A DNA stretch of 64,000 bases from Elephas maximus indicus (lineage: Eukaryota > Chordata > Mammalia > Proboscidea > Elephantidae): positions 79,107,553 to 79,171,552 of the forward strand of contig NC_064837.1 in assembly GCF_024166365.1 (NCBI RefSeq), given 5' to 3'. How positions within the stretch are numbered: position 1 is the stretch's first letter; each line of letters opens with the position of its first letter. The position numbers and the translations under genes are program-made. Shown here one piece after another: positions 1 to 10,505 of the stretch. A model generated the notes under the pieces. It saw only the letters and a program-made list of their open reading frames with translations, did no database searches and had not been told where the DNA came from.

Positions 1-391
1 ATGAATTATAAAGAATTATTTATTTAGAAAAGAACTTGTGTATGGCACAATTATGTCATGAAATGGCACTGTCTAAACAGATTTTAATTTTGGGAAGTTG
101 TGTGTGTGTTTGTTCCTAATTCTCTTCGATGATAAAAAAATAGAAAAAAAATTAATTGTAAGTTGTTTAAACCCTATTTACTTAAATATTTACTTTGTTG
201 TTTCTAAAATGTGTAAGTCAAAAATAGCCAGGGAGTTAAAATCCAGGTGGTTTAAAAATGAACTCCCTCTGCAGTACATATTTGGGAAAATAATTTTTGT
301 GGGTTTATACTTTAATTTTTCTTGACATTTAAAAAATGTACCACGTTGAAATAGTAGCACATATGCTTTCTCATTTTTAATATTAAAATGA
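1..391. other. AT-rich unique sequence
   Basis: AT-rich DNA with no recognisable gene or repeat. The overlapping short ORFs on both strands have no family resemblance and look like chance. Confidence 0.5.
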
Positions 392-463
392 CAAAAAAAA
401 AAAAAAAACAAACAAACCCAAACCCACTGCCGTCGAGTCGATTCCGACGCATAGCAAGACTAT
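392..463 (-). mobile_element. AfroSINE 3'-tail fragment
   Basis: A poly(A) run is followed by the reverse complement of the SINE 3' end (CCGTCGAGTCGATTCCGAC). Only the tail, roughly 50 bases, is present; the tRNA-derived head is missing. The sequence to the right does not continue the element, so it is truncated. Confidence 0.75.
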
Positions 464-820
464 ACTTTCAGGGATCATTTCTATAGTTCGTTACTGGAGA
501 AGTTTCTCTGCCCGTGTAGAGCACCATTAAAATGAAGCCACAGACTATTTCTGTGTTAATGAATATGTTCTGAAGCGGTGCAAAACTACTCAGACTTACA
601 AGACCACCTAGTATGTCTCCATTTTTACATGGCATGTAAAATTCTTCTTTATATTTAAGTTCAATTTGACCATGAGTTGAGCTGACTTACACTGATTTCT
701 GGATCTATCTGAAGGCACCTAAATATCTCTAAAAATTCTAAAGATCTGGCCTAACAATTTTTTTTTTTTTTTTGTCCTCATCAGGGGTTAATTTATTTTC
801 CCCTGACTTTATCTGATGTT
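464..820. other. No recognised feature
   Basis: Unique-looking AT-rich DNA with a poly(T) run near 757-772. I see no gene or repeat family. Confidence 0.4.
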
Positions 821-1025
821 TTAATAATGATAACAGTCCTAACTAACATACTGAGCATTTCCTATTTTACAGATACAATTTATTTCTGTACTTTACATGT
901 ATAATCTCATTTAATTCTTTAGTCCTGTGGGGTAGTACTATTATTATCCCCAGTTTACAGATGAGGAACTGAAGCACAGAGAAGTAAAAGAGTTAATATG
1001 TGACAAAGCTAAAATATTGAACAGA
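821..1025 (+). repeat. MIR-family SINE remnant
   Basis: Contains MIR landmarks in order: a phrase like CATGTATAATCTCATTTAAT, then TATTATTATCCCCAGTTTAC, then AGATGAGGAACTGAAGCACA. This mammal-wide SINE is ancient, and the copy is diverged as expected. Confidence 0.8.
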
Positions 1026-1087
1026 TCTAACACACGTTACTCCTTAATGTTATATTAACTATTTAAGAGACAGGTGTGATCAGCAGA

Positions 1088-1293
1088 GAGTCCCTGGGTG
1101 GTGCAAAAAACGGTTAATCAGTCCACTGCTAACCCAAAGGTTGGAGGTTCAAGTCCACCCAGAGGCACCTTGGAAGAAAGGGCTGGTGATCTACTTCTGA
1201 AAAATCAGCCATTGAAAACTTTACGGAGCACAGTTCTACTCTGACACACATGGGGTCGCCATGAGTCACAACTGACTCGACAGCAACTGGGAA
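1088..1293 (+). mobile_element. AfroSINE, long subtype
   Basis: Starts GAGTCCCTGGGTGGTGCAAA and has the tRNA-like head, the internal GATCTACTTCTGAAAAATCA module, and the tail GGGGTCGCCATGAGTCACAA. Near full length at about 205 bp. The extra module of about 40-50 bases separates this subtype from the 165-bp one. Confidence 0.92.
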
Positions 1294-2597
1294 GTAAGTA
1301 TGATTCGCATTGCCTGTGACGTGGACATTTTCCCTCGTTGTCAGCTGGATCTTTTCCTCAGTGGTGTCATGATTTTGCCCTGGCCAATACCACACCAGAA
1401 GTTGTTTCCTTATGAAGCTTATGACCCACTGGAGGGCCACTGGCATGGGAAAAGGGCTCAGAACTGCCCCCTCCACACCCTACATCACTCAGTGTGGGAA
1501 CATCCCATTGGCCAGCTTCTACCAACTACACCAAGAGCCCTGAGCTCTGCCCACTGAAAAGAGAGAGTCGGGGCCAAGAGGGTCTGGGGCAAGCTGGAAT
1601 CTACCCAATTTTCAGGGGAGAATAATTTTGATGCTTGAGCTTTAATCTGTCATCACCTCAGCTCAGTGGAGTTGAGACAGAACATTTCAGGATTTCCTTT
1701 TACTCTGAAGGGGAATGCTCTGTGTGTACAGCAAAAAGGATTGACTAAGTAAATTCTTGAAACTTTCTAGAGGGAAATATCCAAAGACTCCATATTTTGT
1801 CAGAGTTTTTTGTTTAATCAAACTCTAGTCAGATTAAAAAAAAAAAAAAAGAAAGAAAAACAACTCTATTTGCCACTAAAAGTTTCTTCCTTATGTAAAT
1901 GTTATATTGGAAAATGTTATATTATATTCATTTAATTATAACTTAAATGAGATATCTAGAATATAGACTGGTGAATTTTACTCTGCTAAAAATGTCAAAT
2001 GGAAATATACTGGTCTCAGTTATTTAATCTTTGCCCATAAAGTGGAGTTCATTTTTTGAAAGCATCACAATCAAAGTATATATTATGTATGTGCTACAGA
2101 AGACATTACTTTTAAAAAAGATTAAAGAGTTGAGTTAAACTATATGAGAAAATGCTGAAGAATTTTTAGAACGATTAGAAGCAAGACTAAGGGAAGACTT
2201 GGGACCAGTAAAGTGAACGTGAATGCACCCCACTTTTCCAGGGGTTCCCGGGCGGCTAGAGAATTTGTGAACGACTTATACTAACAAATTCTAGAATTTT
2301 TTATTAGTCAATAGCAAAAAGTTTATATTGCAGATTTAATATGATCCATACTAAATATAGTTCTAAATAATAAACACAGTCACACAGTCAACTCTGCCAT
2401 GCAAACACTTGGTACAGTTATTTATATTGTTATATTTACTTGAGGGTCTCCACAGCTATTGATACACAAGAATATCTTATTGCAACAATTTCTTAACCCT
2501 GTGTCACAAACAAAAAGCAGCCCTAGGAGTTTATCTGTCCTTCAAAGGCTGCCCTAGCTTGACAGTCAATAAGGTTTGTTTTTTTTTTTTAATGTTT
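1294..2597. other. No recognised feature
   Basis: Mostly AT-rich unique sequence with poly(A) near 1837-1853. The 1300-1557 ORF is an overlap artefact next to the SINE. No gene is supported. Confidence 0.4.
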
Positions 2598-3262
2598 AAA
2601 ACAGCTATGTCCACCCAAAACTTGTATGTGAATGTTCACAGCAGCAATAGCCAAAAAGTGGAAATAATCCATATGTCGATCAATGGATAAATAAAATGTG
2701 ATATATCCATACAAGGAAACCCTGGTAGTGTAGTGGTTAAGTGCTATGGCTGCTAACCAAAGGGTCGGCAGTTCGAATCTACCCGATGCTCCTTGGAAAC
2801 TCTATGGGGCGGTTCTACTCTGTCCTATAGGGTCGCTACGAGTCGGAATCTACTCAACAGCACTGTGTTTGGTTTTTTGGTTTATATCCATACAATAGAA
2901 TATTATCTAGCAGTTAAAAGGAATGAAATACTGATACATGCTGCAACGTGGATGGACCTATGCTAGGTGAAAGCAGCCACTCACAAAGACTGTATGTTCT
3001 ACGGTTCCATTTATATGAAATGTCCGGAATAGGCAGATCCATAGACTGAACGTAGAGTAGCCGTTGCCAGGGGCTGGTAGGGTGGGTGGGGAAAGGGAGT
3101 GACCTCTAATGGATACAGTGTTCTGGGATGATGAAAATGTTCTAAAATTGATTGTGGTTGCACAACTCTGTGAATATAATAAAAGTCATTTAATTGTACA
3201 CTTTAAATAGGTGAATTGTAGAGTATGTGAATTATATTCCAACAAAACTGTTATTAAAAATG
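2598..3262 (+). mobile_element. L1 3' end, SINE-interrupted
   Basis: Carries hallmarks of an old L1 3' UTR: GCAATAGCCAAAAAGTGGAA, CAATGGATAAATAAAATGTG, a phrase like CAGTTAAAAGGAATGAAATA, GTTGCCAGGGGCTGGTAGGG, and a terminal TGTACACTTTAAATAGGTGA before an A-rich end. Only the last part of the LINE is present and none of ORF2 can be read. An AfroSINE at 2715-2882 splits it. Confidence 0.88.
2715..2882 (+). mobile_element. AfroSINE, short subtype, with TSD
   Basis: A 168-bp tRNA-headed SINE inserted into the L1 3' end. The 13-base direct repeat tatatccatacaa occurs at 2702-2714 and again at 2883-2895, and removing the SINE plus one repeat restores the L1. The B-box-like GGCAGTTCGAATC and RTE-like tail TCGCTACGAGTCGGAATC are clear. 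Confidence 0.95.
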
Positions 3263-4884
3263 GTTATGTATATTATAACATGACATATAGTCAAATTGTC
3301 AAAGATGCAAAACAATATTACGTATTGGGTATACAAGCAAACACAGGTTTGGAGACATGCAGGCAAGTGTGGTGCTCCCAATATTGAGAACCTGGTGCTG
3401 ACAGACCAGAATAAATGGGGGCTGTTCCTTATACCACGGTGAGAGCTGGAAGGGCATCACTCTACCTCAGGGGCAAGGTAAGCGCCAAGGTCAAGACGGC
3501 GATCAGCTCTGGGTAGGAAACAGCACACAAAAGCGCTGTCTCTTTAAAAGAAAAATCTAATGTCAATATCACAAAACATTCAGATTTGACAAAACCTGGC
3601 TGATGAGTAAGTGAACATTTATTACATTATGCTTTACATATTTTGGTGTACTGGAAATATTTCATAGTTTTAAAAAATTCTACATTTCTAGGCACTGCTC
3701 AGGGCTGTTTGTTTTCCAGGGAGCTGTTGTTAAACACTTGCCAGCACACTATGAGTCCAGTCCAAAAGAACCTGCCCATCGCCACAGCAGCAAGGACCAG
3801 GAAGGACCCTCTTGTTTAATTAGGAGGGAGTGAATCTATCTGGATCCCTCAAAAGGTAAGCCAAGAGCCACAGCACTTTGAACAATGGCCTTCTAATTCT
3901 ATAGAAAACTGGGTCTGAACACACTAGCAGGAAGTCATACTAAGTGCAGAGCAGAGGGTTTCTGCTGGCAAGCCTGGCTTTCTCCCTGAAACCCACCTGC
4001 TCACACTGCTGAGGTCACTGCACTGCGTGTAACGGAGTCTACGCTTCCTCTGAAAACTGTCCTGCCAAAACTTCTTGACCTTGAAGCAGAAGGTTGAGAG
4101 CACTTCTGGTAACTGTTGAAATAGACCCCTGATTTCTGGTAGCAGGTTGTTTAATATTTTAAAAGTTCTGGCATGGGTAAGTAGTTTGAAAGACTTGGTC
4201 AGATGCTGAATAACCTAATTGCAATGTTGCAAAGCCAAGAACATTAAACAGGTATCTTAAAAAATAATAATAACCATCTCATCAGTCTTGCTTGTTGCTT
4301 TGAAAACAATGGTAGTACAGGTTTTATGGCTTTTTCTTTTTTTTTTTAAGTGAATCTCTGCTCTGTTTAAGAGTATTGAATTCAGTCAAAATTTATTGGA
4401 AGTGGTTATTAGTAAAAGCAAGATTTCTCGAACAGTCACTCAGCTTCCTCTTCTATTCTGCTTTCCTTGTATAAAAAGAACCTGGGGGTTAAAAAAAATA
4501 GGAAAGAGAATGAGATGAACCAACACAAACTGTGTTGTATATGGTGTTGTCGCTTTAAAGACTTTTTTCCCCCTGCTTTTGGAAGCTCCAGGCATTTGCC
4601 TGCATTACAGAAATTGTTTTGAGAGTTAATCCCTTTCCCTGTGTGACTCATGACCGCGCAGGTCCTTCCAGAGGGGATAAAAAATACAATGGATTAGGCA
4701 TTGCAGCGTCTGCAATTCCCAAGGAAGAAGTGGCTTTAGACCTTCATATGCCAAGCCTGGCGACCAAGTGTGGGTGAGTGTGTCCATAGGTAGCTGGAAA
4801 TGGGACAGTTTGTGCTGCAAAGCGAGGACAGGAAGCCTTGTGTGTTTCTGCTGCAGGGGTTGGCTTGAGATAATACCATTGTGT
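3263..4884. other. No recognised feature
   Basis: Mixed-composition unique DNA with no recognisable repeat or coding family. A short (AAT)-rich tract lies near 4260 and poly(T) near 4336. Confidence 0.4.
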
Positions 4885-5060
4885 AACCAGGCCCGCGACC
4901 GCTCCCACTCCTGAGAGCCCGGCCTGGCGTCGGGCTGCTTGGCGGCCGGCCAGCGCCCAGGTCCTGCCGCCTGAAGGCAGGGCGCGCGTCCCCTCCCCGG
5001 CGGTCCACACACACAGCGCCGGCCACACCTCACCTTCAGAGGAAATCTGGCCAGAAAGCC
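4885..5060. promoter_or_regulatory. CpG-rich patch
   Basis: I count about 17 CpG between roughly 4888 and 5022, in DNA where CpG is otherwise scarce. It is too short for a standard CpG island but stands out here. It lies inside the window's longest ORF (4626-5315, minus, 229 codons); that ORF resembles no protein I know and its length probably reflects GC richness. GTGAGT, a donor-like motif, occurs on the plus strand at about 4772. It could be a small promoter, an exon of an unrecognised transcript, or merely GC-rich DNA. Confidence 0.35.
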
Positions 5061-5886
5061 AGACTTCGTGACTTCGCCTTTACGAGGCTGACCCCACCCC
5101 CGGCCCCTGCAAGGCCTTCTCTTTTCCTTTTGGGTGCAGTGGTGGTGTCCACTCCACGCTCGGCCCCCAGCCACAAATGAGCTGAGGCCATGGTTATTGG
5201 GAAGATAATGTATCTCGAGGGCCTTCGGACCCTGCTCTTCGGAGAGGCAATGGCTCTTATCACTTCTACAAACGGCCCTTCTTTCTCCTAGAGCTGTTCC
5301 GACGGGCAAGAGCACTCACCAAGGACTATTTTAGACTTATTTAGCAGCAATATTGTTTGGTTTTAACTGGACATTGTTCTGAATACACAAAGGAGTTCAA
5401 GGATGTGGCATTGGGTTTTGTTCATCTCCCCCCTTCCCCGCCCCTCCCCGTGCTGTCAGGTTTCTCTGGGAAAATGGGATGAAAATGTTTGGGGACATTT
5501 TCACAATAAAACACTCCAAAAAAAAATTTTTTTTTGAGATTTCCTTTCTAGTCATGTCAAGCTTATAACTCAAATCTGCAGAAATCAGGAAATGCCAAAT
5601 TCATGTTGAACTTTCCCCTTAAAACTCTCACCAGATGATAAAACAGTGTGAAAATTCTTTCCCAACTTCAGAGTTCCACGTATGAGACAAGGGGCTGGAT
5701 TCTCCAGTGAAGAGGTGCTTTGGACAGTTCTGCTTCAGAGAGAAAGAATGGCCCTTTAGGAAGCAAATATAATCTTTCAGGTCAATAATTTTTCTAAATT
5801 ACTTCCTAATATAGAAGATGACATAATTCAGGTTGGGTTCTTGATTTAATTTTTACAAATGAAAGCAGTTATATTTAAAGATGAAA
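5061..5886. other. No recognised feature
   Basis: The GC-moderate flank of the CpG patch grades into AT-rich DNA. No repeat family or gene was recognised. Confidence 0.4.
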
Positions 5887-6039
5887 TAGTGGCATCACTA
5901 GGGGGGCACAGGGGGCATGGACCACACCCAGTGACACTGTCAAGGGGCGACACCAAAATGATTGTCTATAAAATTTTTGTGCAGTGTTTCGGCAGAAATT
6001 TATTATTTTTTATAAAAAATATCCCTGTAGTTAGTTATA

Positions 6040-6212
6040 GGAAGCCTTGGTAGCGTAGTGGTTAAGAGCTGTGGCTGCTAACCAAAAGGCTGGCAGTTCA
6101 AATCCACCAGGCACTCCTTGGAAACCCCACGGGGCAGTTCTACTCTGTCCTATAGGGTCAGAATCGACCTATAGGGTAGGAATCGACTCAATGGCAACGG
6201 GTTTGGTTTTTT
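6040..6212 (+). mobile_element. AfroSINE with internal duplication
   Basis: Short-subtype SINE flanked by tagttagttata on the left and tagttagttaca on the right. Near the tail the sequence reads CCTATAGGGTCAGAATCGAC and then again CCTATAGGGTAGGAATCGAC, a local tandem duplication of about 20 bases within the RTE-like tail. Confidence 0.92.
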
Positions 6213-6450
6213 TTAGTTAGTTACAACAACAAAAACATTTTTAATAAGCTGAACTTGCATGTATCAGTATACCTACAAGGCTAAAACTCTATGCTAATTT
6301 ACTTTTTGAACCTTCTAGTGCATTCCAGTCAGAGCTGTCATTATTACCCAATTACAAGGATGCTTCAAATATTGTGGTTTTGTCCGCACGTGCTACCGGT
6401 GTTTTTATAGTTGTTGGCTTTGTCAAATTTTCTGGTGCTTTAGCTACAGT

Positions 6451-6602
6451 GGAGCCCTGGTGGCACAGCAGTTAAGAGGTCAGACTGCTAACCAAAAGGT
6501 CGGCAGTTTGAATCTACCAGCCACTCCTTGGAAACCCTATGGGGAAGCTTTACTCTGTCCCTTAGGGTCACTAGGAGTCAGAATCGACTGGACGGCAGCA
6601 GG
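6451..6602 (+). mobile_element. AfroSINE, short subtype, with TSD
   Basis: Begins GGAGCCCTGGTGGCACAGCA. Exact 12-base duplications tttagctacagt lie at 6439-6450 and 6603-6614. It sits inside the hAT-like element, so it is younger than that element. Confidence 0.94.
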
Positions 6603-6986
6603 TTTAGCTACAGTATTGCCCTAATTAGTATCTGTGAACTTATATCAATAACTTTTTTGAGAATGAAGTAGTAATTAAAGGAAAAGAAGGAGTGATGTAC
6701 AGGAATTACAATTTACTAAGTAACAGTACAAAAAACATTACTAAGCATTCCGTATGGTCTGTTAGGGGAGGAGATCCCTGGGGAGGGTGACACCATTAAG
6801 TTACTGCACCGGGTGACTCCAACCCTAGTGACGCCACTGAGATAAAAACAAGTGAAAAAGTGGCAGCATCTACTCAGTAACTCAGGGGCTCCTGAGGGGG
6901 AATGAGGATTGGGAAGAAACGAAGACTTTCTGGGCTACATGTGTCAATTTGTTCTCAGCATTTCTACCAACCTAGGCCTCTCATCA

Positions 6987-7215
6987 GCTGTGGCCTGGCT
7001 TTGAAGTGGGAGCCTCTGTTCTCCAATCCCAGCCCTGTTGATGCAAGCTGTGGGGTGAGGGTAAATTATTTAATCATTTAAGACTCAGATTCCTTACCTA
7101 TAAAGTGGGGAGCAATAACAGTACCTACCTCACGGGTTGTGTGAGATTAAATGAGATAATGCATGTTAGCATAAGAAAGTGCATATAAAAATGCCTTTGT
7201 AAACATTAGCACTGC
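6987..7215 (+). repeat. MIR remnant
   Basis: Recognised from the MIR core order: a serine-tRNA-like front with loss, then TCCTTACCTATAAAGTGGGG, CAGTACCTACCTCACGGGTT, and GATTAAATGAGATAATGCAT. Diverged, as expected for its age. Confidence 0.75.
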
Positions 7216-7493
7216 AAGGGTCATCTAGGTAATACCACTCATGGTGTTAAAGAAAGGGGAAAATAAGCACAATCGGCATGAGCTTCTCCTCACTCCTGGT
7301 TTGGATGTGAGCAAAAGGAACTCGATGAGAAGAAAATCTTCAGCACAAATTTCTACAAGAAACATATGGAACTTTTTTTTAACAGACATTTCAAGAGCCA
7401 CAGGAATAACTAGTAATACTGACAGAAAAAAATAGGAAAATATCAACCTACAAGAGCCAAAGGCCTGAAAGACAAATGGGGTTCCAGAAGAAT
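7216..7493. other. No recognised feature
   Basis: Short unique stretch between MIR and SINE. The ORFs on both strands overlap each other and look like chance. Confidence 0.4.
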
Positions 7494-7700
7494 GCTGTTG
7501 TTAGTTGCCATCCAGTTGATTCTGACTCATGACGACCCCATGTGTGTCAGAGTGGAACTGCTCCATAGGGTTTTCAAGGCTGTGACCTTTTGGAAGCAGA
7601 TCGCCAGGCGTGTCTTCTGAGGCACCTCTGGGTGGCTTCAAACTGCCAGCCTCTTGGCTAGTAGTCAAGTGCTTAACTGTTTGCACCACCCAGGGACTCC
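7494..7700 (-). mobile_element. AfroSINE, long subtype, with TSD
   Basis: Reverse-oriented SINE, tail GTTGCCATCCAGTTGATTCT on the left and head CACCACCCAGGGACTCC on the right. Exact duplications tccagaagaat lie at 7483-7493 and 7701-7711. The 207-bp length matches the long subtype. Confidence 0.94.
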
Positions 7701-7711
7701 TCCAGAAGAAT

Positions 7712-8636
7712 AAAGAAAACAAACAAAAAAAACGATACGTTGTTTGTAAGTCAAATAAAAAATCCAGAGCTCGAGAAGGGATAGGCCTTCTATAGGACAC
7801 AGAAGGCAGCAGAAAAAATCGGTGAGTCCCAGAAAGCCAAGTAAAACACCAGGCTGAGGGAGGAAGCAGACCCTCACCTGTTTTCTTCGCCTCCTTCACC
7901 TACCTTTATAAAAGCACTTAACTGGGCTCAGCTGGCCTAGGGCTCGGGACTGGGAAGAAGGGAAATCAAGCTCTGTCAGTGAGAAAACTGTTGACTCCAG
8001 ATGTATTCCAACCAATCTTGTTTGATGACCCTGAGAAATTAAGTCACTTTTTTTTTTTTTGGACAGACTACGGTATGAGAAGGAAGTCTTACAGAACTTA
8101 AAAAAAAGGCAAATGCATTGTCTCTCCTGTTAGAATAGAAAGAAAAAAAAACAAAAACAAAAAACAATCCTGACAGTTCTGGACATTAAATAGATAAATC
8201 AGCTTAATTTTCATATCTGCAAAGATATTATATTTAAAAAGTCATATATCAATAACACAGTCCTCATAACAACCAAGAAGACTGTGGGAAGAGGAAACCA
8301 TTCCAGACCAATTTCACTTCCTTCTATGATAGACAGTCAGGCCGCGTAATAGAGGCAGAACAATGGGTGTGGGACCTGTGAGGAAACGTGGGCCACCATC
8401 TGCTCTAAGTGCAAGGTCTGGGGTGCGTGGGAGTGGGGCGAGGCTCTGAGCACCATGGCCACTTCCTCCTCAGTTTTCTCAGTCCTGGGTTCCTTCTCCC
8501 TAGCCCTCTACAAGCTGGGGCTTCTCCCCAAAGCGCACTCGACGGAATCTGTTTGCTTTTAGACTTGTTTCCAGAGCCGTGGCTGTTTTTTTTTTTTTTT
8601 TTCTGGGGCTAAAGTGGCAGTAAATAGTCTGTGGAG
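7712..8636. other. No recognised feature
   Basis: Unique-looking sequence with several homopolymer runs (poly(T) near 8047, A-rich near 8143, poly(T) near 8586). No gene or repeat family identified. Confidence 0.4.
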
Positions 8637-8815
8637 AAGTGAGGGCAGGCTTTGGAGTCAGAACAAGAAGTGACTCCTGGCTCTGCCATCTTCTCTTGTG
8701 GATAAGACGACCCATGGGCCCTTCTGACTTAGAGATCCTCTTTCATCAAATGGGGACCAAAGTACTATCCTCTTAGGACTAGTTGAGGATAAATAGTCAA
8801 AACCTTCTGTAATGC
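8637..8815 (+). repeat. MIR remnant
   Basis: MIR phrases in order: GGCTTTGGAGTCAGAACAAG, CTGGCTCTGCCATCTTCTCT, TCATCAAATGGGGACCAAAG and AGTTGAGGATAAATAGTCAA. Diverged but collinear with the family. Confidence 0.7.
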
Positions 8816-8816
8816 T

Positions 8817-9300
8817 GGATTAATGGATAAAAAAAAAATATGGTACAAACACAATGGAATGTTACTCAGCCAGAAAGAGAAATGAAGTCTGACACATGCT
8901 GCAGCATGGACGAACCTTGAAAACATGATGCTGAGTGAAGTAAGTCAGGCAGAAAAAGACGAATATTGTATGGTCCTAAAAAAAAAGGTCCTACTTATAT
9001 GAAATATCTGTAAGAGGCAAGGGTATAGAGACCAAAGTTTATTAGTGGTTACCAGGGGCAGGAAGGAGGCAGGGGAAGAGGGGACTCGTTGCTTAGGGAA
9101 CAGTGAGCTTCTGTTAAGCGTGTTGGGAAAATTTGGAAACAGATAATGGTGACGGTTGTACTACACGATAAACATAACTGATGTCACTGAACTGTAGATA
9201 TGACCAGTGTTGAAAGGCAAACAATTTGTTACATAAACGCCCCCCCGCAAAAAAGTATGTCACATACACGCTTACCACAATAATATTAAAAAAAAAAAAA
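8817..9300 (+). mobile_element. L1 3' end fragment
   Basis: L1 3' UTR landmarks: AATGGAATGTTACTCAGCCA, CACATGCTGCAGCATGGACG, AGTGGTTACCAGGGGCAGGA and a terminal A-rich run near 9287-9300. 5'-truncated, plus orientation, no coding content. Confidence 0.85.
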
Positions 9301-10347
9301 ACTGTTATAATGCATAGTTCAGTAAGTGTTTTATTTGTTGATAATGTCACAACTTCTCCAGCTCTGGGACTTTTCTGGGTCCCGGACCCTTATTACAAGG
9401 TAAGTTATGCTTCCCAAAATAATCTGATAATTTGTTTTGTTGGGTTTTTAATTCTGTTGATGGACCCTGCCATTCACATACTGTGGTTTGGGTCAGGCAA
9501 TCAAGCCATGACCCCAGTGCAGGGAAAGTCACGGAAAGGAACTGTGTCCTTACTCAGCCACGCACCGGCTGCAAGCACCTTTCTTCTTTTTTCTTTTCTT
9601 TTTCTTCTCCTTTTTTCTTCTTTCCTCATTTCTAAGCCTTGATGTTGATTGACAATGAGGTAACTGTGGAAGCTACAAACTTATACCTGGGACCAAGATT
9701 ATTTTCAATACGATCTTTGGGCAAAATGACAACAGTATTTCAATGCCCAGAATTCAATCCCTCTTGCCCTCTCTGCTCTTGTTTCCAGGGCAGCAAAGTG
9801 AAACCCAGCCCTGTGCCCCTTGGCGTCTGACCCCAGGTTGACTTGGCTGCATGTCACGGTGGGCCTCCCTAATGCTGATACACCTGGAAGCCCATAGACC
9901 GGTAAATATTTGCCTGTGCAGAAGGGAAGAAATGGTTTCTGTGCAGGATAAGTGATGAGGCTGCTCGTTGCTCTGTGTTAATAGTGCAAGACAAACAATG
10001 AGGTGTGAATGATGGTACACTCTCTGTTGGGCTCAGAGAAGGGAGCTACTGATGGCCGTGACCTCCAGACTCCCTTCCATGCCTCTCCGAGTGACCAACA
10101 CAGAGCAGGTGGTGTCCTGCTGTCTCTGTTTCAATTCTGTTGCCCTCCACACCCCCAGGAGCTCAACCTGGAGATTGCTGCAGGGACATTTCAGTTTTCC
10201 CAAAGGGATCTAAAAATTAAACATACTCGTGCTTTATCATTAGAGGCAGTCCCTGGGTTACAAAGGAGATTCATTCCTAAGTGTATCTTTAAGAATTTGT
10301 AGGTAAGTCAGAACAGGTGCATACGGTTCTTATTTAGCTGCACTTTA
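9301..10347. other. No recognised feature
   Basis: Unique sequence with a CT-rich tract at about 9581-9635. ORFs of up to 138 codons begin in the flanking L1 or lie in low-complexity DNA and are not credible genes. Confidence 0.4.
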
Positions 10348-10505
10348 GGAGCCCTGGTGGCAGCAGTGGTCAAGAGCTGCGGCTGCTAACCAAAAGGTCA
10401 ACAGTTCAAATCTAATCCACCAGCCACTGGAAACCCTATGGGGCAGTTCTACTCTGCGCTATTGGGCCGCTATGAGTTGGAATCAACTGGAAGGCAATAG
10501 GTCTT
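10348..10505 (+). mobile_element. AfroSINE, short subtype
   Basis: Begins AGGAGCCCTGGTGGCAGCAG; tail CGCTATGAGTTGGAATCAAC. Contains a small local insertion (TCTAATCC) next to the B-box region and a few deletions. No clean flanking duplication seen. Confidence 0.88.

Larger units (their letters stand above)
5887..6839. mobile_element. hAT-like nonautonomous DNA transposon
   Basis: The ends are inverted repeats: the left reads tAGTGGCATCACTAGGG and the reverse complement of the right reads CAGTGGCGTCACTAGGG. The element is flanked by 8-base duplications agatgaaa (5879-5886) and agataaaa (6840-6847), with one mismatch. TIRs starting CAGTGGCG with 8-bp duplications fit the hAT superfamily. Two AfroSINEs inside account for about a third of the length; the original element was near 0.6 kb with no transposase frame, so it is nonautonomous. 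Strand cannot be set. The family name was not identified. Confidence 0.75.

Noticed and set aside
2715-2882. Possible functional tRNA gene
   Set aside because: The A/B-box-like sequence belongs to the SINE head. There is no cloverleaf with a matched acceptor stem, and dozens of dispersed copies exist.
7501-7899. 132-codon minus ORF
   Set aside because: Most of it is the AfroSINE at 7494-7700 read through; no independent evidence of coding.
9226-9642. 138-codon plus ORF
   Set aside because: It begins in the tail of an L1 3' end and ends in CT-rich DNA; no domain and no splice context.
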